From: Clostridium sp. DSM 17811
GTDB lineage: Bacteria; Bacillota; Clostridia; Clostridiales; Clostridiaceae
DNA: 64,000 nucleotides
Assembly: GCF_018861905.1 (NCBI RefSeq)
Contig: NZ_JAHLDU010000002.1
Location: 372,001 to 436,000, forward strand
Direction of reading: 5' to 3'
Below, piece by piece: positions 40,913-49,523 of this stretch. The notes under the pieces are model-generated. The model ran no database searches. It saw only the letters and a list, made by a program, of their open reading frames with translations, and had not been told where the DNA came from. The position numbers and the translations under genes were made by a program. Numbering within the stretch: position 1 is the stretch's first letter; each line of letters starts with the position of its first letter.

Positions 40913-41098
40913 TTATAAGTTTTTTTCGTATTGTTCTACCATTTTTTTAACCATTTGTCCGCCTACTGATCCATTTTGTCTTGAAGTAAGATCGCCGTTA
41001 TAACCATCTGTTAAATTAACTCCAACTTCTTGAGCAGCCTCCATTTTAAATTTGTTAAGACCTGCTTTTGCTTGTGGTACTAATGTTTTATTTGCCAT
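40913..41098 (-). CDS. Alpha/beta-type small acid-soluble spore protein
   Basis: A 61-residue SASP with FKMEAAQEVGVNLTDGYN, LTSRQNGSVGGQM and VKKMVEQYEKNL. Upstream on the minus strand it shares TGCACAA and TATCATAAC with the copy at 40263, which suggests a common forespore promoter; this does not fit a textbook sigma-G spacing well, so the assignment is inferred. The ribosome binding site is AGGAGTGA. Recent tandem duplication is likely. Confidence 0.94.
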   Translation of the reverse strand: MANKTLVPQAKAGLNKFKMEAAQEVGVNLTDGYNGDLTSRQNGSVGGQMVKKMVEQYEKNL

Positions 41099-41205
41099 TG
41101 TTAATCACTCCTTTTTAATATATTTTTGTTATGATAATATCTTGTGCATTAATTAGAAATATATAATAGATTATTAGAGGTAAAGAAGGAAAATATAGGT
41201 TTAAA

Positions 41206-41391
41206 TTATAAGTTTTTCTCGTACTGTTCAACCATTTTCTTAACCATTTGTCCACCTACTGATCCGTTTTGTCTTGAAGTAAGATCGCCGTTGTAACCAT
41301 CTGTTAAATTAACTCCGACTTCTTGAGCGGCTTCCATTTTAAATTTGTTAAGACCTGCTCTTGCTTCTGGTACTAATGTTCTGTTTGCCAT
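41206..41391 (-). CDS. Alpha/beta-type small acid-soluble spore protein
   Basis: A 61-residue SASP, first of the four-gene minus-strand series. It differs from the 40913 copy only near the N-terminus (NRTLVPEARAG against NKTLVPQAKAG). An ACTATCAT followed by CCAAAATAAA occurs upstream, shared with the 40263 copy. AAAGGAGG precedes the ATG. It binds spore DNA in the forespore by family knowledge. Confidence 0.94.
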   Translation of the reverse strand: MANRTLVPEARAGLNKFKMEAAQEVGVNLTDGYNGDLTSRQNGSVGGQMVKKMVEQYEKNL

Positions 41392-41611
41392 AATAATTGC
41401 CTCCTTTTATTTTGGTGATTACTTGATGATAGTAGTTTAACCGCATAGTCTTTTTTTATATTAGTTGATTGAAGGATAATTTTGAAAATCGTAAGTTGTT
41501 TAGAAAATTGTGGATAACGAAAGTTTTTGTAAATACTGAACTTCTTATTCTAATTAGTATATAATAAGATAGTATAAACTGAATAAAGCATGTTTTAAAA
41601 GGAGTGTTAAA

Positions 41612-42685
41612 GTGGAAAAACATAAAATAATAATGACTGGTGGAGGTTCAGCGGGACATGTAACACCAAATCTTGCACTTATACCAAAACTTAAAATGTT
41701 AGGTTATGAAATTGAATATATTGGAACAAAGGAAGGTATAGAGAGAAAAATAATAGAGGGTGAAAATATTAAGTACTTTCCTATATCTAGCGGGAAACTT
41801 AGAAGATATTTTGATTTAAAAAACTTTACAGATCCTTTAAAAGTAATTAAGGGCATTTTTGAGGCAAAAAAAATTATTAAAATGGAAAAACCTGATATTG
41901 TTTTTTCTAAAGGTGGATTTGTTTCTGTTCCTGTTGTGCTTGCTGCATTTTTCAACAAAGTACCAGTGATTGCGCATGAATGTGATATTACACCAGGACT
42001 TGCGAATAGGTTAGTATCTCCTTATTGCACAAAAGTATGTGTAACTTTTCCAGAAGCATTAAAAGAATTAAAAAATGGAAAAGGTGTTGTAACTGGAAAT
42101 CCTATTAGGCGTGAATTGTTCGAAGGAAATAAAATTAAAGGAAACCAAATATGTGGTTTTAAAAATGAAAAACCAGTACTTATGATTATCGGTGGTAGCT
42201 TAGGATCTAAAGTTATAAACGAGGTTATAAGGGGAAAGCTTGATAAATTATTACTAGAATATAATGTTATTCATATTTGTGGTAGTGGCAATATTGATAA
42301 ATTGCTTCAGAACAAAGATGGGTATAAGCAATTTGATTATATAAAAGACGAATTGCCTCATTTATTGGCTAGTGCAGATATTGTTGTATCTAGGGCAGGA
42401 GCAAATGTTATTTTTGAATTACTTGCTTTAAGAAAACCTAATTTATTAATACCGTTATCAGCAAAGGCTAGTCGTGGTGATCAAATACTTAATGCAAGAT
42501 CTTTTGAAAAAAGTGGGTATAGTATGGTTATTCAAGACGAAGATTTAACACCTGAAAATGTAGAAATGAAAATTAAGGAATTGTATAATGATAAAAATAA
42601 ATATATTGAAAAAATGAATAATAGCAATACTGAAAAAAGTATTGATTTAATAGTAGAATTAATAGAAAAATATAGAAAAAGATGA
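41612..42685 (+). CDS. murG: UDP-N-acetylglucosamine transferase MurG
   Basis: A 357-residue GT28 enzyme starting at GTG after AAAAGGAGTG. The glycine-rich loop [12 protein letters not shown] (His16) binds lipid I, and the C-terminal donor site has [23 protein letters not shown] with SRGDQILNA. MurG makes lipid II on the inner membrane face for cell wall synthesis. It stands alone here instead of in a division and cell wall cluster. Its own terminator follows, so it is monocistronic. Confidence 0.94.
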   Translation: MEKHKIIMTGGGSAGHVTPNLALIPKLKMLGYEIEYIGTKEGIERKIIEGENIKYFPISSGKLRRYFDLKNFTDPLKVIKGIFEAKKIIKMEKPDIVFSKGGFVSVPVVLAAFFNKVPVIAHECDITPGLANRLVSPYCTKVCVTFPEALKELKNGKGVVTGNPIRRELFEGNKIKGNQICGFKNEKPVLMIIGGSLGSKVINEVIRGKLDKLLLEYNVIHICGSGNIDKLLQNKDGYKQFDYIKDELPHLLASADIVVSRAGANVIFELLALRKPNLLIPLSAKASRGDQILNARSFEKSGYSMVIQDEDLTPENVEMKIKELYNDKNKYIEKMNNSNTEKSIDLIVELIEKYRKR

Positions 42686-42715
42686 AGAAGGTAAAATTTC
42701 TTCGTTCTTTTTATA
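42674..42715 (+). terminator. Terminator after murG
   Basis: AGAAAAAGATGAAGAA (42674-42689) pairs with TTCTTCGTTCTTTTT (42698-42712). It overlaps the last codons of murG and ends in T-rich sequence. Confidence 0.75.
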
Positions 42716-42741
42716 ATATAAGAGAGAACAAGTGGTTAGTA

Positions 42742-42778
42742 AAATGTGATAAAATATTAACAATGTTTTATCACATTT
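42742..42778. repeat. Perfect 13-base inverted repeat in the murG-flavodoxin gap
   Basis: AAATGTGATAAAA (42742-42754) pairs perfectly with TTTTATCACATTT (42766-42778). It has no T run, and the murG terminator is already upstream, so it may be an operator or a second terminator. Confidence 0.5.
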
Positions 42779-42877
42779 AGAGAATATTATTTGGCAAACT
42801 GTTCTATAACACTAACTTATTGTGTTTATACAGTATTTTATTTTTAAATATAATGTAGTATTTATAACGAAAAAACC

Positions 42878-42905
42878 TTGAATATTATTCATATTGATGT
42901 ATAAT
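42878..42905 (+). promoter_or_regulatory. Flavodoxin promoter with candidate Fur/PerR-type operator
   Basis: TTGAAT (42878-42883), a 16-base spacer and TATAAT (42900-42905) form a good sigma-A promoter. The -35 box lies inside TGAATATTATTCA (42879-42891), a perfect palindrome about a central T. With one mismatch it extends to a 7-1-7 repeat, the shape of Fur/PerR boxes. Repression at the -35 by an iron or peroxide sensor would suit flavodoxin. This is inference. Confidence 0.55.
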
Positions 42906-42955
42906 TAAATTGTAACGTAGACTATCTATTAATATGAAAGTATGGGGTGATAGTA

Positions 42956-43381
42956 ATGAAAAAATTAACAATAATTTACTTAAGTAACGGCGGAAATGTT
43001 GAAGTTTTAGCAAATCACATTGCTAAAGGTGCAAAGGATGCAGGTGCTGAGGTACTACTTAAACTAGTTAGTGAAGCATCAGTTGAAGATGTAACTAATG
43101 CAGATGTAGTTGCATTTGGTAGTCCATCAATGGACAATAATAGGATTGATCAAAAGGAAATGCAACCTTTTATTGATAAATTCAAATTGATTCCAGTTAA
43201 TAATAAAATCACAGGTTTATTTGGATCTTATGGATGGGATAATGGAGAATTTATGAACAAGTGGGTAAGTTTAATGAAAGAATATGAATTTAATGTTGTA
43301 CAAAACATAACAGTTAACGAGGCTCCTACTGATGAACAATTAGTTAAAGCAGAAGAGATGGGAAAAAGCCTAGTTAAATAA
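42956..43381 (+). CDS. Flavodoxin
   Basis: The ATG at 42956 (141 residues) follows GGGGTGA; an in-frame GTG at 42947 overlaps that site. The FMN phosphate loop is YLSNGGNVE (near residue 8), and later loops SPSMDNNRID and GSYGWDNGEFM hold the isoalloxazine. Flavodoxin replaces ferredoxin as electron carrier when iron is short, and here it lies next to pyruvate:ferredoxin oxidoreductase, its likely electron donor. A candidate Fur/PerR-type site covers its -35. Confidence 0.93.
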   Translation: MKKLTIIYLSNGGNVEVLANHIAKGAKDAGAEVLLKLVSEASVEDVTNADVVAFGSPSMDNNRIDQKEMQPFIDKFKLIPVNNKITGLFGSYGWDNGEFMNKWVSLMKEYEFNVVQNITVNEAPTDEQLVKAEEMGKSLVK

Positions 43382-43462
43382 GTTTTTTTTTATAGAAACA
43401 TGTGGAACTATGAAATGATGAGGTAAGTTACAGAATATGTAGATTACAAGGGTTCATCATGT

Positions 43463-43495
43463 CTAGCTAACGCTGATAAGTGTTAGCTAGTTTTG
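43463..43495 (+). terminator. Terminator after flavodoxin
   Basis: CTAGCTAACGC (43463-43473) pairs with GTGTTAGCTAG (43480-43490) with one G-U pair, followed by TTTTG. Confidence 0.75.
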
Positions 43496-43591
43496 CATAA
43501 AATCTATTAGAAAGTTATTATTTTGAAGTATAGAGATATTTTAATACAATACTCTTACATTTAATTTAAATAAAAGCGTTTAAACAATTTT

Positions 43592-43597
43592 TATAAT
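43592..43597 (+). promoter_or_regulatory. Probable -10 of the pyruvate:ferredoxin oxidoreductase gene
   Basis: TATAAT 27 bases before the ATG at 43624. The symmetric GTTTAAAC lies at 43578-43585, just upstream. No clear -35 was found. Confidence 0.45.
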
Positions 43598-43623
43598 ATT
43601 ATTTAAGAAAGAAGGCTTATTAA

Positions 43624-46600
43624 ATGAGAAAAATGAAAACTATGGACGGAAATACAGCGGCGGCACATGTTGCCTATGCATATACCGATGTTGCAGCAAT
43701 TTACCCTATAACACCATCATCAACGATGGCAGAATATTGTGATGAACTTGCAGCTAAAGGAACAAAAAATGTATTTGGTCAAAAAGTTAAAATTATGGAA
43801 ATGCAATCAGAAGCAGGAGCTGCAGGAGCAGTACATGGTTCACTTCAAACAGGAGCTTTAACTTCAACTTTTACATGTTCTCAAGGATTATTATTAATGA
43901 TTCCAAACATGTACAAAATTGCAGGAGAATTATTACCAGGAGTATTCCATGTAGCTGCTAGAGCATTAACTACTCATGCACTTAATATTTTTGGAGATCA
44001 TCAAGATGTAATGGCAACAAGGCAGACTGGTTTTGCACTACTTGCATCTAATAGTGTTCAAGAAGTAATGGATCTTTCACCAGTTGCTCATTTAACAGCA
44101 CTAGAGGGAAAAATTCCATTTGTAAACTTCTTTGATGGATTTAGAACATCTCATGAAATACAAAAAATAGAAGCATGGGATTATGAAACTTTAGGAAGTC
44201 TTTTAGATAAAGAAGCATTAGAGACTTTTAGAAATAAAGCATTAAACCCAGAACATCCAGTAACTCGTGGAACAGCACAAAATCCAGATGTTTATTTCCA
44301 AGGAAGAGAAGCTTCAAACACATATTATGATGCTCTTCCAGAAAAAGTTGAAACATGTATGGGAAAAATAAACTCATTAATCGGAACTGACTACCACTTA
44401 TTTAACTATTATGGTGCACCTGATGCAGATAGAATAATAATAGCAATAGGATCAGTTTGTGAAACAATTGAAGAGACTATTGATTATTTAACTGCAAAAG
44501 GAGAAAAGGTTGGAGTACTTAAAGTACATTTATTTAGACCTTTCTCAGTAGATCATTTCTTTAAATACATACCAAAAACAGTTAAAAAAATATCAGTACT
44601 TGATAGAACTAAAGAACCAGGATCAATTGGAGAACCTTTATATCAAGATGTTAGAAGCGCATATTTTGATCAAGAAAGCAGACCAGTTATAGTTGGCGGA
44701 AGATATGGACTTGGATCAAAAGATACTACTCCAGCTCAAATCGTTGCTGTATATGATGCTTTAAAAGCAAAAACTCCAGTAAATGGATTTACTGTAGGAA
44801 TAGTTGATGATGTTACTAATAAATCACTTCAAGTTGGTGATGCTATTACAACAACACCAGAAGGAACTAAAGAATGTAAATTCTGGGGACTTGGATCAGA
44901 TGGTACTGTTGGAGCTAACAAGAGTGCAATCAAAATCATAGGAAACCATACAGATATGTTTGCACAAGCTTATTTTGCTTATGATTCTAAAAAATCAGGT
45001 GGAGTAACAATCTCTCATCTAAGATTTGGTAAAAAAGCTATAAAATCAACATATTTAATTAGTTCTGCAAACTACGTTGCCTGTGGTAACCAAGCTTATG
45101 TAACTAAATATGATGTTTTAAAAGGAATTAAAGATGGTGGTACATTCTTATTGAATTGTATATGGACTCCAGAAGAATTGGAACAACATTTACCAGCTAC
45201 AATGAAGAACTATATTGCTAATCACAATATTAATTTCAATACGCTTGATGCTGTTGGAATAGCAGGTAAAATAGGTCTTGGTGGAAGAGTTAACATGATT
45301 ATGCAAGCGGCTTTCTTCCAACTTGCAGACATAATACCAGTAGAAGATGCAGTTAAGTATCTTAAAGCTGCTGTTATTACATCTTATGGTAAAAAAGGCG
45401 AAAAAGTTATTAACATGAATAATGCTGCAATTGATGAAGGTGTTCAATCAGTTGTTAAAATTAATGTACCAGAAAGCTGGAAAACAGTTAAAGATGCAAC
45501 TGTAGCACAAGATGCTAGACCAGATTTCGTTAAAAATATTGCTGATGTAATGAACAGACAAGAAGGAGATTCTTTACCAGTAAGTGCATTTGTTGGAATA
45601 GAAGACGGAACATTAATGCCAGGAACAGCTGCATTTGAAAAGAGAGGAATTGCTGTTAACGTACCAGAATGGCAAGTAGATAAATGTATACAATGTAATC
45701 AATGTGCATTTGTATGTCCTCATGCTGTAATAAGACCTTTCTTAACTAACGATGAAGATCTTAAAAATGCTCCAAAGACTTACGAAAGTAAGAAAGCTAT
45801 TGGAAAAGGACTTGAAGGTCAACATTTTGCAATAGGAATAAGTAATGCAGATTGTAGTGGATGTGGTAACTGCGCAGAAGTTTGCCCAGCTAAAGAAAAA
45901 GCTTTAATCATGAAACCATATGCAACTCAAGAAGCTAAATTACCAAACTGGAAGTTTAACATAAACTTACCTAAGAAAGAAAATCCAATGGGAACAGCAA
46001 CTGTTAAGGGAAGCCAATTTGAGCAACCATTAATGGAATTCAGTGGAGCTTGTGCTGGATGTGGAGAAACTCCATATGCTAGACTTATAACTCAATTATT
46101 CGGAGATAGAATGTTAATAGCTAATGCTACAGGATGTTCATCTATTTGGGGAGCAAGTTCACCAGCTTCACCATATACAGTTAACAAACGTGGTCAAGGT
46201 CCAGCTTGGGCTAACTCATTGTTTGAAGATAATGCTGAATTCGGATTTGGTATGTTCCTTGCAACTAGCCAACTAAGAGATAAAGTTGAATTATCTGCTA
46301 AAGAAGCATTAACAATGAAAACAAGTGATGCATTAAAAACAGCTATTAATGAATGGATAGAAAACAAACAGGATGCAGAAGGTTCAAAAGTTGCAACTGA
46401 TAAAATGTTACCATTATTAACTGCTGAAAAAGATAATAACGAAGCATTAAAAGAAATATTTGCAAAGAGAGATCATTTAGTTAAGAAATCTCAATGGATA
46501 TTTGGTGGAGATGGCTGGGCTTATGATATTGGATACGGTGGTGTTGATCATGTACTTGCATCTGGAGAAGATGTAAATATATTTGTATTTGATACTGAAG

Positions 46601-47136
46601 TATATTCAAATACTGGTGGTCAGGCTTCTAAATCTACACCAACAGCTGCAGTTGCAAAATTTGCTGCTACTGGTAAGAGAACTAAGAAGAAAGATTTAGG
46701 TATGATGGCAATGACTTACGGATATGTTTATGTTGCTCAAATAGCAATGGGTGCTGATAAAGCACAGACATTAAAAGCTATAAAAGAAGCAGAAGCATAT
46801 AAAGGACCATCACTTATAATCGCTTATGCACCATGTATTAATCATGGTCTTAAAGTTGGAATGGGATGTACACAACTTGAGACTAAGAGAGCTGTTGAAT
46901 CAGGATACTGGGCTATGTATAGATTTAATCCAGATCTTAAAGATGCAGGAAAGAACCCATTCGTATTAGACTCTAAAGAACCAACTACTTCATTTAGAGA
47001 GTACCTAATGGGCGAAGTAAGATATTCTTCACTTGCAAAAAGTTTCCCAGAAGTTGCAGAAGAATTATTTGTTAAAACAGAAAATGATGCTAAAGAAAGA
47101 TTAGCAGGATACAAAAAACTTGCTAGTGAAAAATAG
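43624..47136 (+). CDS. nifJ: Pyruvate:ferredoxin (flavodoxin) oxidoreductase
   Basis: An 1170-residue single-chain enzyme, the usual length. Domains in order: pyruvate binding (AIYPITPSSTMAEY), the gamma-type domain, the ferredoxin insert with two 4Fe-4S clusters (CIQCNQCAFVCPHA and CSGCGNCAEVCPA), an extra cluster site in ACAGCGETPYA, and the thiamine diphosphate domain (GGDGWAYDIGYGG). It converts pyruvate and CoA to acetyl-CoA, CO2 and reduced ferredoxin or flavodoxin. The codon choice is strongly biased, as expected of a very abundant protein. It is monocistronic, with a terminator after it. Confidence 0.97.
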   Translation: MRKMKTMDGNTAAAHVAYAYTDVAAIYPITPSSTMAEYCDELAAKGTKNVFGQKVKIMEMQSEAGAAGAVHGSLQTGALTSTFTCSQGLLLMIPNMYKIAGELLPGVFHVAARALTTHALNIFGDHQDVMATRQTGFALLASNSVQEVMDLSPVAHLTALEGKIPFVNFFDGFRTSHEIQKIEAWDYETLGSLLDKEALETFRNKALNPEHPVTRGTAQNPDVYFQGREASNTYYDALPEKVETCMGKINSLIGTDYHLFNYYGAPDADRIIIAIGSVCETIEETIDYLTAKGEKVGVLKVHLFRPFSVDHFFKYIPKTVKKISVLDRTKEPGSIGEPLYQDVRSAYFDQESRPVIVGGRYGLGSKDTTPAQIVAVYDALKAKTPVNGFTVGIVDDVTNKSLQVGDAITTTPEGTKECKFWGLGSDGTVGANKSAIKIIGNHTDMFAQAYFAYDSKKSGGVTISHLRFGKKAIKSTYLISSANYVACGNQAYVTKYDVLKGIKDGGTFLLNCIWTPEELEQHLPATMKNYIANHNINFNTLDAVGIAGKIGLGGRVNMIMQAAFFQLADIIPVEDAVKYLKAAVITSYGKKGEKVINMNNAAIDEGVQSVVKINVPESWKTVKDATVAQDARPDFVKNIADVMNRQEGDSLPVSAFVGIEDGTLMPGTAAFEKRGIAVNVPEWQVDKCIQCNQCAFVCPHAVIRPFLTNDEDLKNAPKTYESKKAIGKGLEGQHFAIGISNADCSGCGNCAEVCPAKEKALIMKPYATQEAKLPNWKFNINLPKKENPMGTATVKGSQFEQPLMEFSGACAGCGETPYARLITQLFGDRMLIANATGCSSIWGASSPASPYTVNKRGQGPAWANSLFEDNAEFGFGMFLATSQLRDKVELSAKEALTMKTSDALKTAINEWIENKQDAEGSKVATDKMLPLLTAEKDNNEALKEIFAKRDHLVKKSQWIFGGDGWAYDIGYGGVDHVLASGEDVNIFVFDTEVYSNTGGQASKSTPTAAVAKFAATGKRTKKKDLGMMAMTYGYVYVAQIAMGADKAQTLKAIKEAEAYKGPSLIIAYAPCINHGLKVGMGCTQLETKRAVESGYWAMYRFNPDLKDAGKNPFVLDSKEPTTSFREYLMGEVRYSSLAKSFPEVAEELFVKTENDAKERLAGYKKLASEK

Positions 47137-47150
47137 TATTTAAGACTTTT

Positions 47151-47188
47151 AAAAAAAGGGGGATGAATTAAATTTCATCTTCCTTTTT
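47151..47188 (+). terminator. Terminator after pyruvate:ferredoxin oxidoreductase
   Basis: An A-rich arm ending AGGGGGATGAA pairs with TTCATCTTCCTTTTT across a short loop, with G-U pairs. Confidence 0.75.
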
Positions 47189-47287
47189 CATTTACACTAA
47201 TTTAATAAAAATAATTTAAAAAACCCTTTTATTATTTTACTTTTTAGGGTAGAATTAAGATATACTGAAACTAGGAGGTACTACATT

Positions 47288-47704
47288 ATGAATGAAGATA
47301 AAAATACATCATGCGGATGTGGTGGTCACGAACATGACCATGAAAATAAAGGTTGCGGATGCGGTGGCCATGAAAATGAAGAAAAGAACGAAAGCTGTGG
47401 ATGCGGTGGACATGATCATGAAAATGAACATGAAGGCTGTGGTTGTGGATGTGGAGAAGGCGAAGGCGAAGCATTAACAGTAGATTTAGAAGATGAAAAT
47501 GGTAACGTAGTTCCATGTGAAATAGTAGATGGATTTACTTATAAAGAAAATGAATATGCTTTAGTTCAAAACCCTGAAGATGATTCAATATACCTTTTCA
47601 AGGTAATTGGAGATGAAGAAACAGGCGAATTAATTATACCTGAAGATGAAGAGTTTGCAGAAGTAACTGCATATTATGAAGAATTAATTAAAGACGAAAA
47701 ATAA
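47288..47704 (+). CDS. DUF1292 protein with Cys/His-rich metal-binding N-terminal tail
   Basis: A 138-residue protein. Residues 1-60 hold four units with CGCGGH or CGCGCG at the core, separated by acidic His-rich linkers (EHDHEN, HDHENEHE). Residues 65-135 are a DUF1292 domain (DENGNVVPCEIVDGFTYKENEYALVQ, then YLFKVIGDEETGELI). DUF1292 has no firm function; it is a small, acidic Firmicute domain. The tail should bind several metal ions such as zinc, copper or nickel. CTAGGAGG precedes the ATG and a terminator follows the stop. A metal store or metal-delivery role is inference. Confidence 0.88.
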   Translation: MNEDKNTSCGCGGHEHDHENKGCGCGGHENEEKNESCGCGGHDHENEHEGCGCGCGEGEGEALTVDLEDENGNVVPCEIVDGFTYKENEYALVQNPEDDSIYLFKVIGDEETGELIIPEDEEFAEVTAYYEELIKDEK

Positions 47705-47714
47705 TTCTAGGAGG

Positions 47715-47743
47715 AGCCGTTGCAAATGCAGCGGCTTCTTTTT
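47715..47743 (+). terminator. Terminator after the DUF1292 gene
   Basis: AGCCGTTGC (47715-47723) pairs with GCAGCGGCT (47728-47736) around AAAT, followed by TCTTTTT. Confidence 0.8.
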
Positions 47744-47745
47744 AA

Positions 47746-47770
47746 ATTAAATCATCTCTTGCAGAGCTGT
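47746..47770 (+). repeat. Dispersed copy of the recJ-downstream mini-hairpin repeat
   Basis: ATTAAATCATCTCTTGCAGAGCTGT here matches 40158-40181 except for one extra G. The core CTCTTGCAGAG forms a small stem. Both copies lie just downstream of, or among, terminators in intergenic DNA. Confidence 0.65.
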
Positions 47771-47831
47771 AGTATTAAGATTAACATTAAGGCAATAATA
47801 TTATAAGGTATTTCAAAAGGAGGGAGCAGAT

Positions 47832-48476
47832 TTGAAAGAAAAATTAGCTATTTTTGATGTGGATTACACAATAACAAAACGAGAGACTTTAGTAGAATTT
47901 TATATTTTTATGCTTAAGAAGAATCCCAAATATATAAAATATCTACCTAAAAGTATATTTTCATCCCTTTTTTATGTCTTTAAAATATATGATGCTTCGA
48001 AAACAAAAAAGACTTTTATAAGATTTATAGACGGTATAGAAGAAAATGATATGAAGAAAATTGTTAAAGAATTTTATGAAAAACGCTTAAGTAAAATATT
48101 ATATAAAGATGCTATAGATACCATAAAGAAAATGAAAACTAAAGGGTATAAAATTTATTTAATTTCTGCTTCAGCTGAATTTTATTTAAGTGAATTCTAT
48201 AATATAAAAGAAGTCGATAAAGTAATAGGAACTCGTTTTATAAAAGAGAACGGATTGCATAGAAATCAGATCTTAGGTGAAAATTGTAAGGGTGAAGAAA
48301 AGGTGAAAAGATTAAAAGAAGTCTTACTTAAAGAAAATATAGATGTAGATTTTGAAAATTCATGTATGTTTTCAGATTCACTTTCGGATTTACCACTTTT
48401 TAATTTAGTAGGGCACCCTTATTTGATAAATTATAAAAAAACGCATGATAAAATTGAAATTTTGAGATGGAAATAG
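47832..48476 (+). CDS. HAD-IB family phosphatase (SerB-like)
   Basis: A 214-residue HAD hydrolase starting at TTG after AAAAGGAGGG. Motif I is IFDVDYTIT (Asp9, Asp11), motif II is ISASAE, and motif IV is FSDSLSDLPLF. The helical cap between motifs I and II is of the IB type, as in phosphoserine phosphatase and related lipid or nucleotide phosphatases. In many Clostridium proteins of this group the substrate is unknown. It lies 96 bases before the class IV aminotransferase gene; a common transcript is possible. Confidence 0.85.
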   Translation: MKEKLAIFDVDYTITKRETLVEFYIFMLKKNPKYIKYLPKSIFSSLFYVFKIYDASKTKKTFIRFIDGIEENDMKKIVKEFYEKRLSKILYKDAIDTIKKMKTKGYKIYLISASAEFYLSEFYNIKEVDKVIGTRFIKENGLHRNQILGENCKGEEKVKRLKEVLLKENIDVDFENSCMFSDSLSDLPLFNLVGHPYLINYKKTHDKIEILRWK

Positions 48477-48572
48477 GATTATTTATAAGATATAAAGTAT
48501 AATAAAAATATAAACATGGAAGATATGACAAATATTAATTGTTATATCTTCAAAATAAGGAGGAGAATTTAT

Positions 48573-49454
48573 ATGGATAAGTGTACAGAAATGTATTTTT
48601 TATTTGGGGATGAACTTAAAAGCAGTGAAGAATTTGATAGTTATAGTAGTGATGCTGGAAAATCACTATATGAGGTTATAAGAGTAAGTGATGGAATTCC
48701 AATATTTTTTATGGAACATTTAGATCGTCTTGAAAATTCTGCTAAAATTATGAAATACAAGGTAACTATTACGAGAAATGAAATTATAGATGGAGTTATT
48801 AAATTAATAAGTCACAATAAAGTAAAAGATGGAAATTTAAAATTAGTTATAAACTATAATCCAGACGGTGAAAACCTTTATAATAATGGGTTTAATGAGA
48901 AGTTTTTAGTATATTTTGTGAAACATTCATATCCAACAAAAAATCAATACATAGAGGGCGTAAAAACTATTACTTATCATGGTGAGAGAAGTAATCCTAA
49001 TGCAAAGGTTATTAATAATGAATTTCGTGAAAATGTAAATTTGAAAATAAAGAGTGAAAATGTATATGAAGCAATCTTAGTTGATAATGCTGGATATATT
49101 ACAGAAGGTAGTAAATCAAATATTTTTATGATAAAAGGAACTACAGTTGTAACCTCAAGAGTTATGAATGTATTACCTGGAATTACAAGACAATTTATTA
49201 TAAAAACTTGTGAAAAATTAAATATAAAATTTATCGAAAAAGATATTTTTGAAAAGGATCTTAAATCATATAATGGTTTGTTTATTTCAGGGACATCACC
49301 TAAGGTTCTTCCAATAGAAAGCGTGGATGGATTTTCTTTTAATTCATCAGAAAATTCAATTATAAAATCAATAATGTTAGGGTTTGATGATGAATTAAAA
49401 GAGAATAAACAGAAATTTGTAAAGTTTATTTCGAATAGAACGATAAATAAATAA
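48573..49454 (+). CDS. Class IV PLP aminotransferase / aminodeoxychorismate lyase-like
   Basis: The ATG at 48573 (293 residues) follows AAGGAGGAG; the ATG at 48516 has no ribosome binding site. The PLP lysine is Lys145 in NPNAKVINNE, and the Glu that contacts the pyridine nitrogen is Glu178 in YITEGSKSNIF, positions that match D-amino acid transaminase numbering. RVMNVLPGITRQ gives the phosphate loop. The family includes D-alanine transaminase, branched-chain transaminase and aminodeoxychorismate lyase; the sequence does not decide between them. Confidence 0.88.
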   Translation: MDKCTEMYFLFGDELKSSEEFDSYSSDAGKSLYEVIRVSDGIPIFFMEHLDRLENSAKIMKYKVTITRNEIIDGVIKLISHNKVKDGNLKLVINYNPDGENLYNNGFNEKFLVYFVKHSYPTKNQYIEGVKTITYHGERSNPNAKVINNEFRENVNLKIKSENVYEAILVDNAGYITEGSKSNIFMIKGTTVVTSRVMNVLPGITRQFIIKTCEKLNIKFIEKDIFEKDLKSYNGLFISGTSPKVLPIESVDGFSFNSSENSIIKSIMLGFDDELKENKQKFVKFISNRTINK

Positions 49455-49456
49455 AA

Positions 49457-49485
49457 CATTCTGAGGCGAGGGATACCACAGAATG
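49457..49485. repeat. Inverted repeat before fapA
   Basis: CATTCTG (49457-49463) pairs with CAGAATG (49479-49485) around a 15-base loop, in the gap between the aminotransferase gene and the motility operon. It could be a weak terminator or a regulatory site. AAAACATTCTGA also occurs at 4987-4998. Confidence 0.4.
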
Positions 49486-49523
49486 ATTATGGCATAATTT
49501 TTCTATAGAAAGAGGTGGTATAA

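Noticed and set aside
46842-47114. Minus-strand ORF within pyruvate:ferredoxin oxidoreductase
   Set aside because: A shadow frame caused by the biased codons of a highly expressed gene; no ribosome binding site.
47286-47516. His-rich minus-strand ORF
   Set aside because: It is the reverse of the CGCGGH-repeat DUF1292 gene; its composition is explained by the repeats on the other strand.
49452-49475. Sigma-28 promoter before fapA
   Set aside because: TAAA is present and GGATA follows, but the spacing is about two bases short of the flgM promoter's and the CGATAA core is absent.
4987-49485. Intergenic repeat family based on AAAACATTCTGA (4987 and 49453)
   Set aside because: Twelve shared bases and a loosely similar ATGATTAT downstream; the rest does not align and only the second copy forms a stem.
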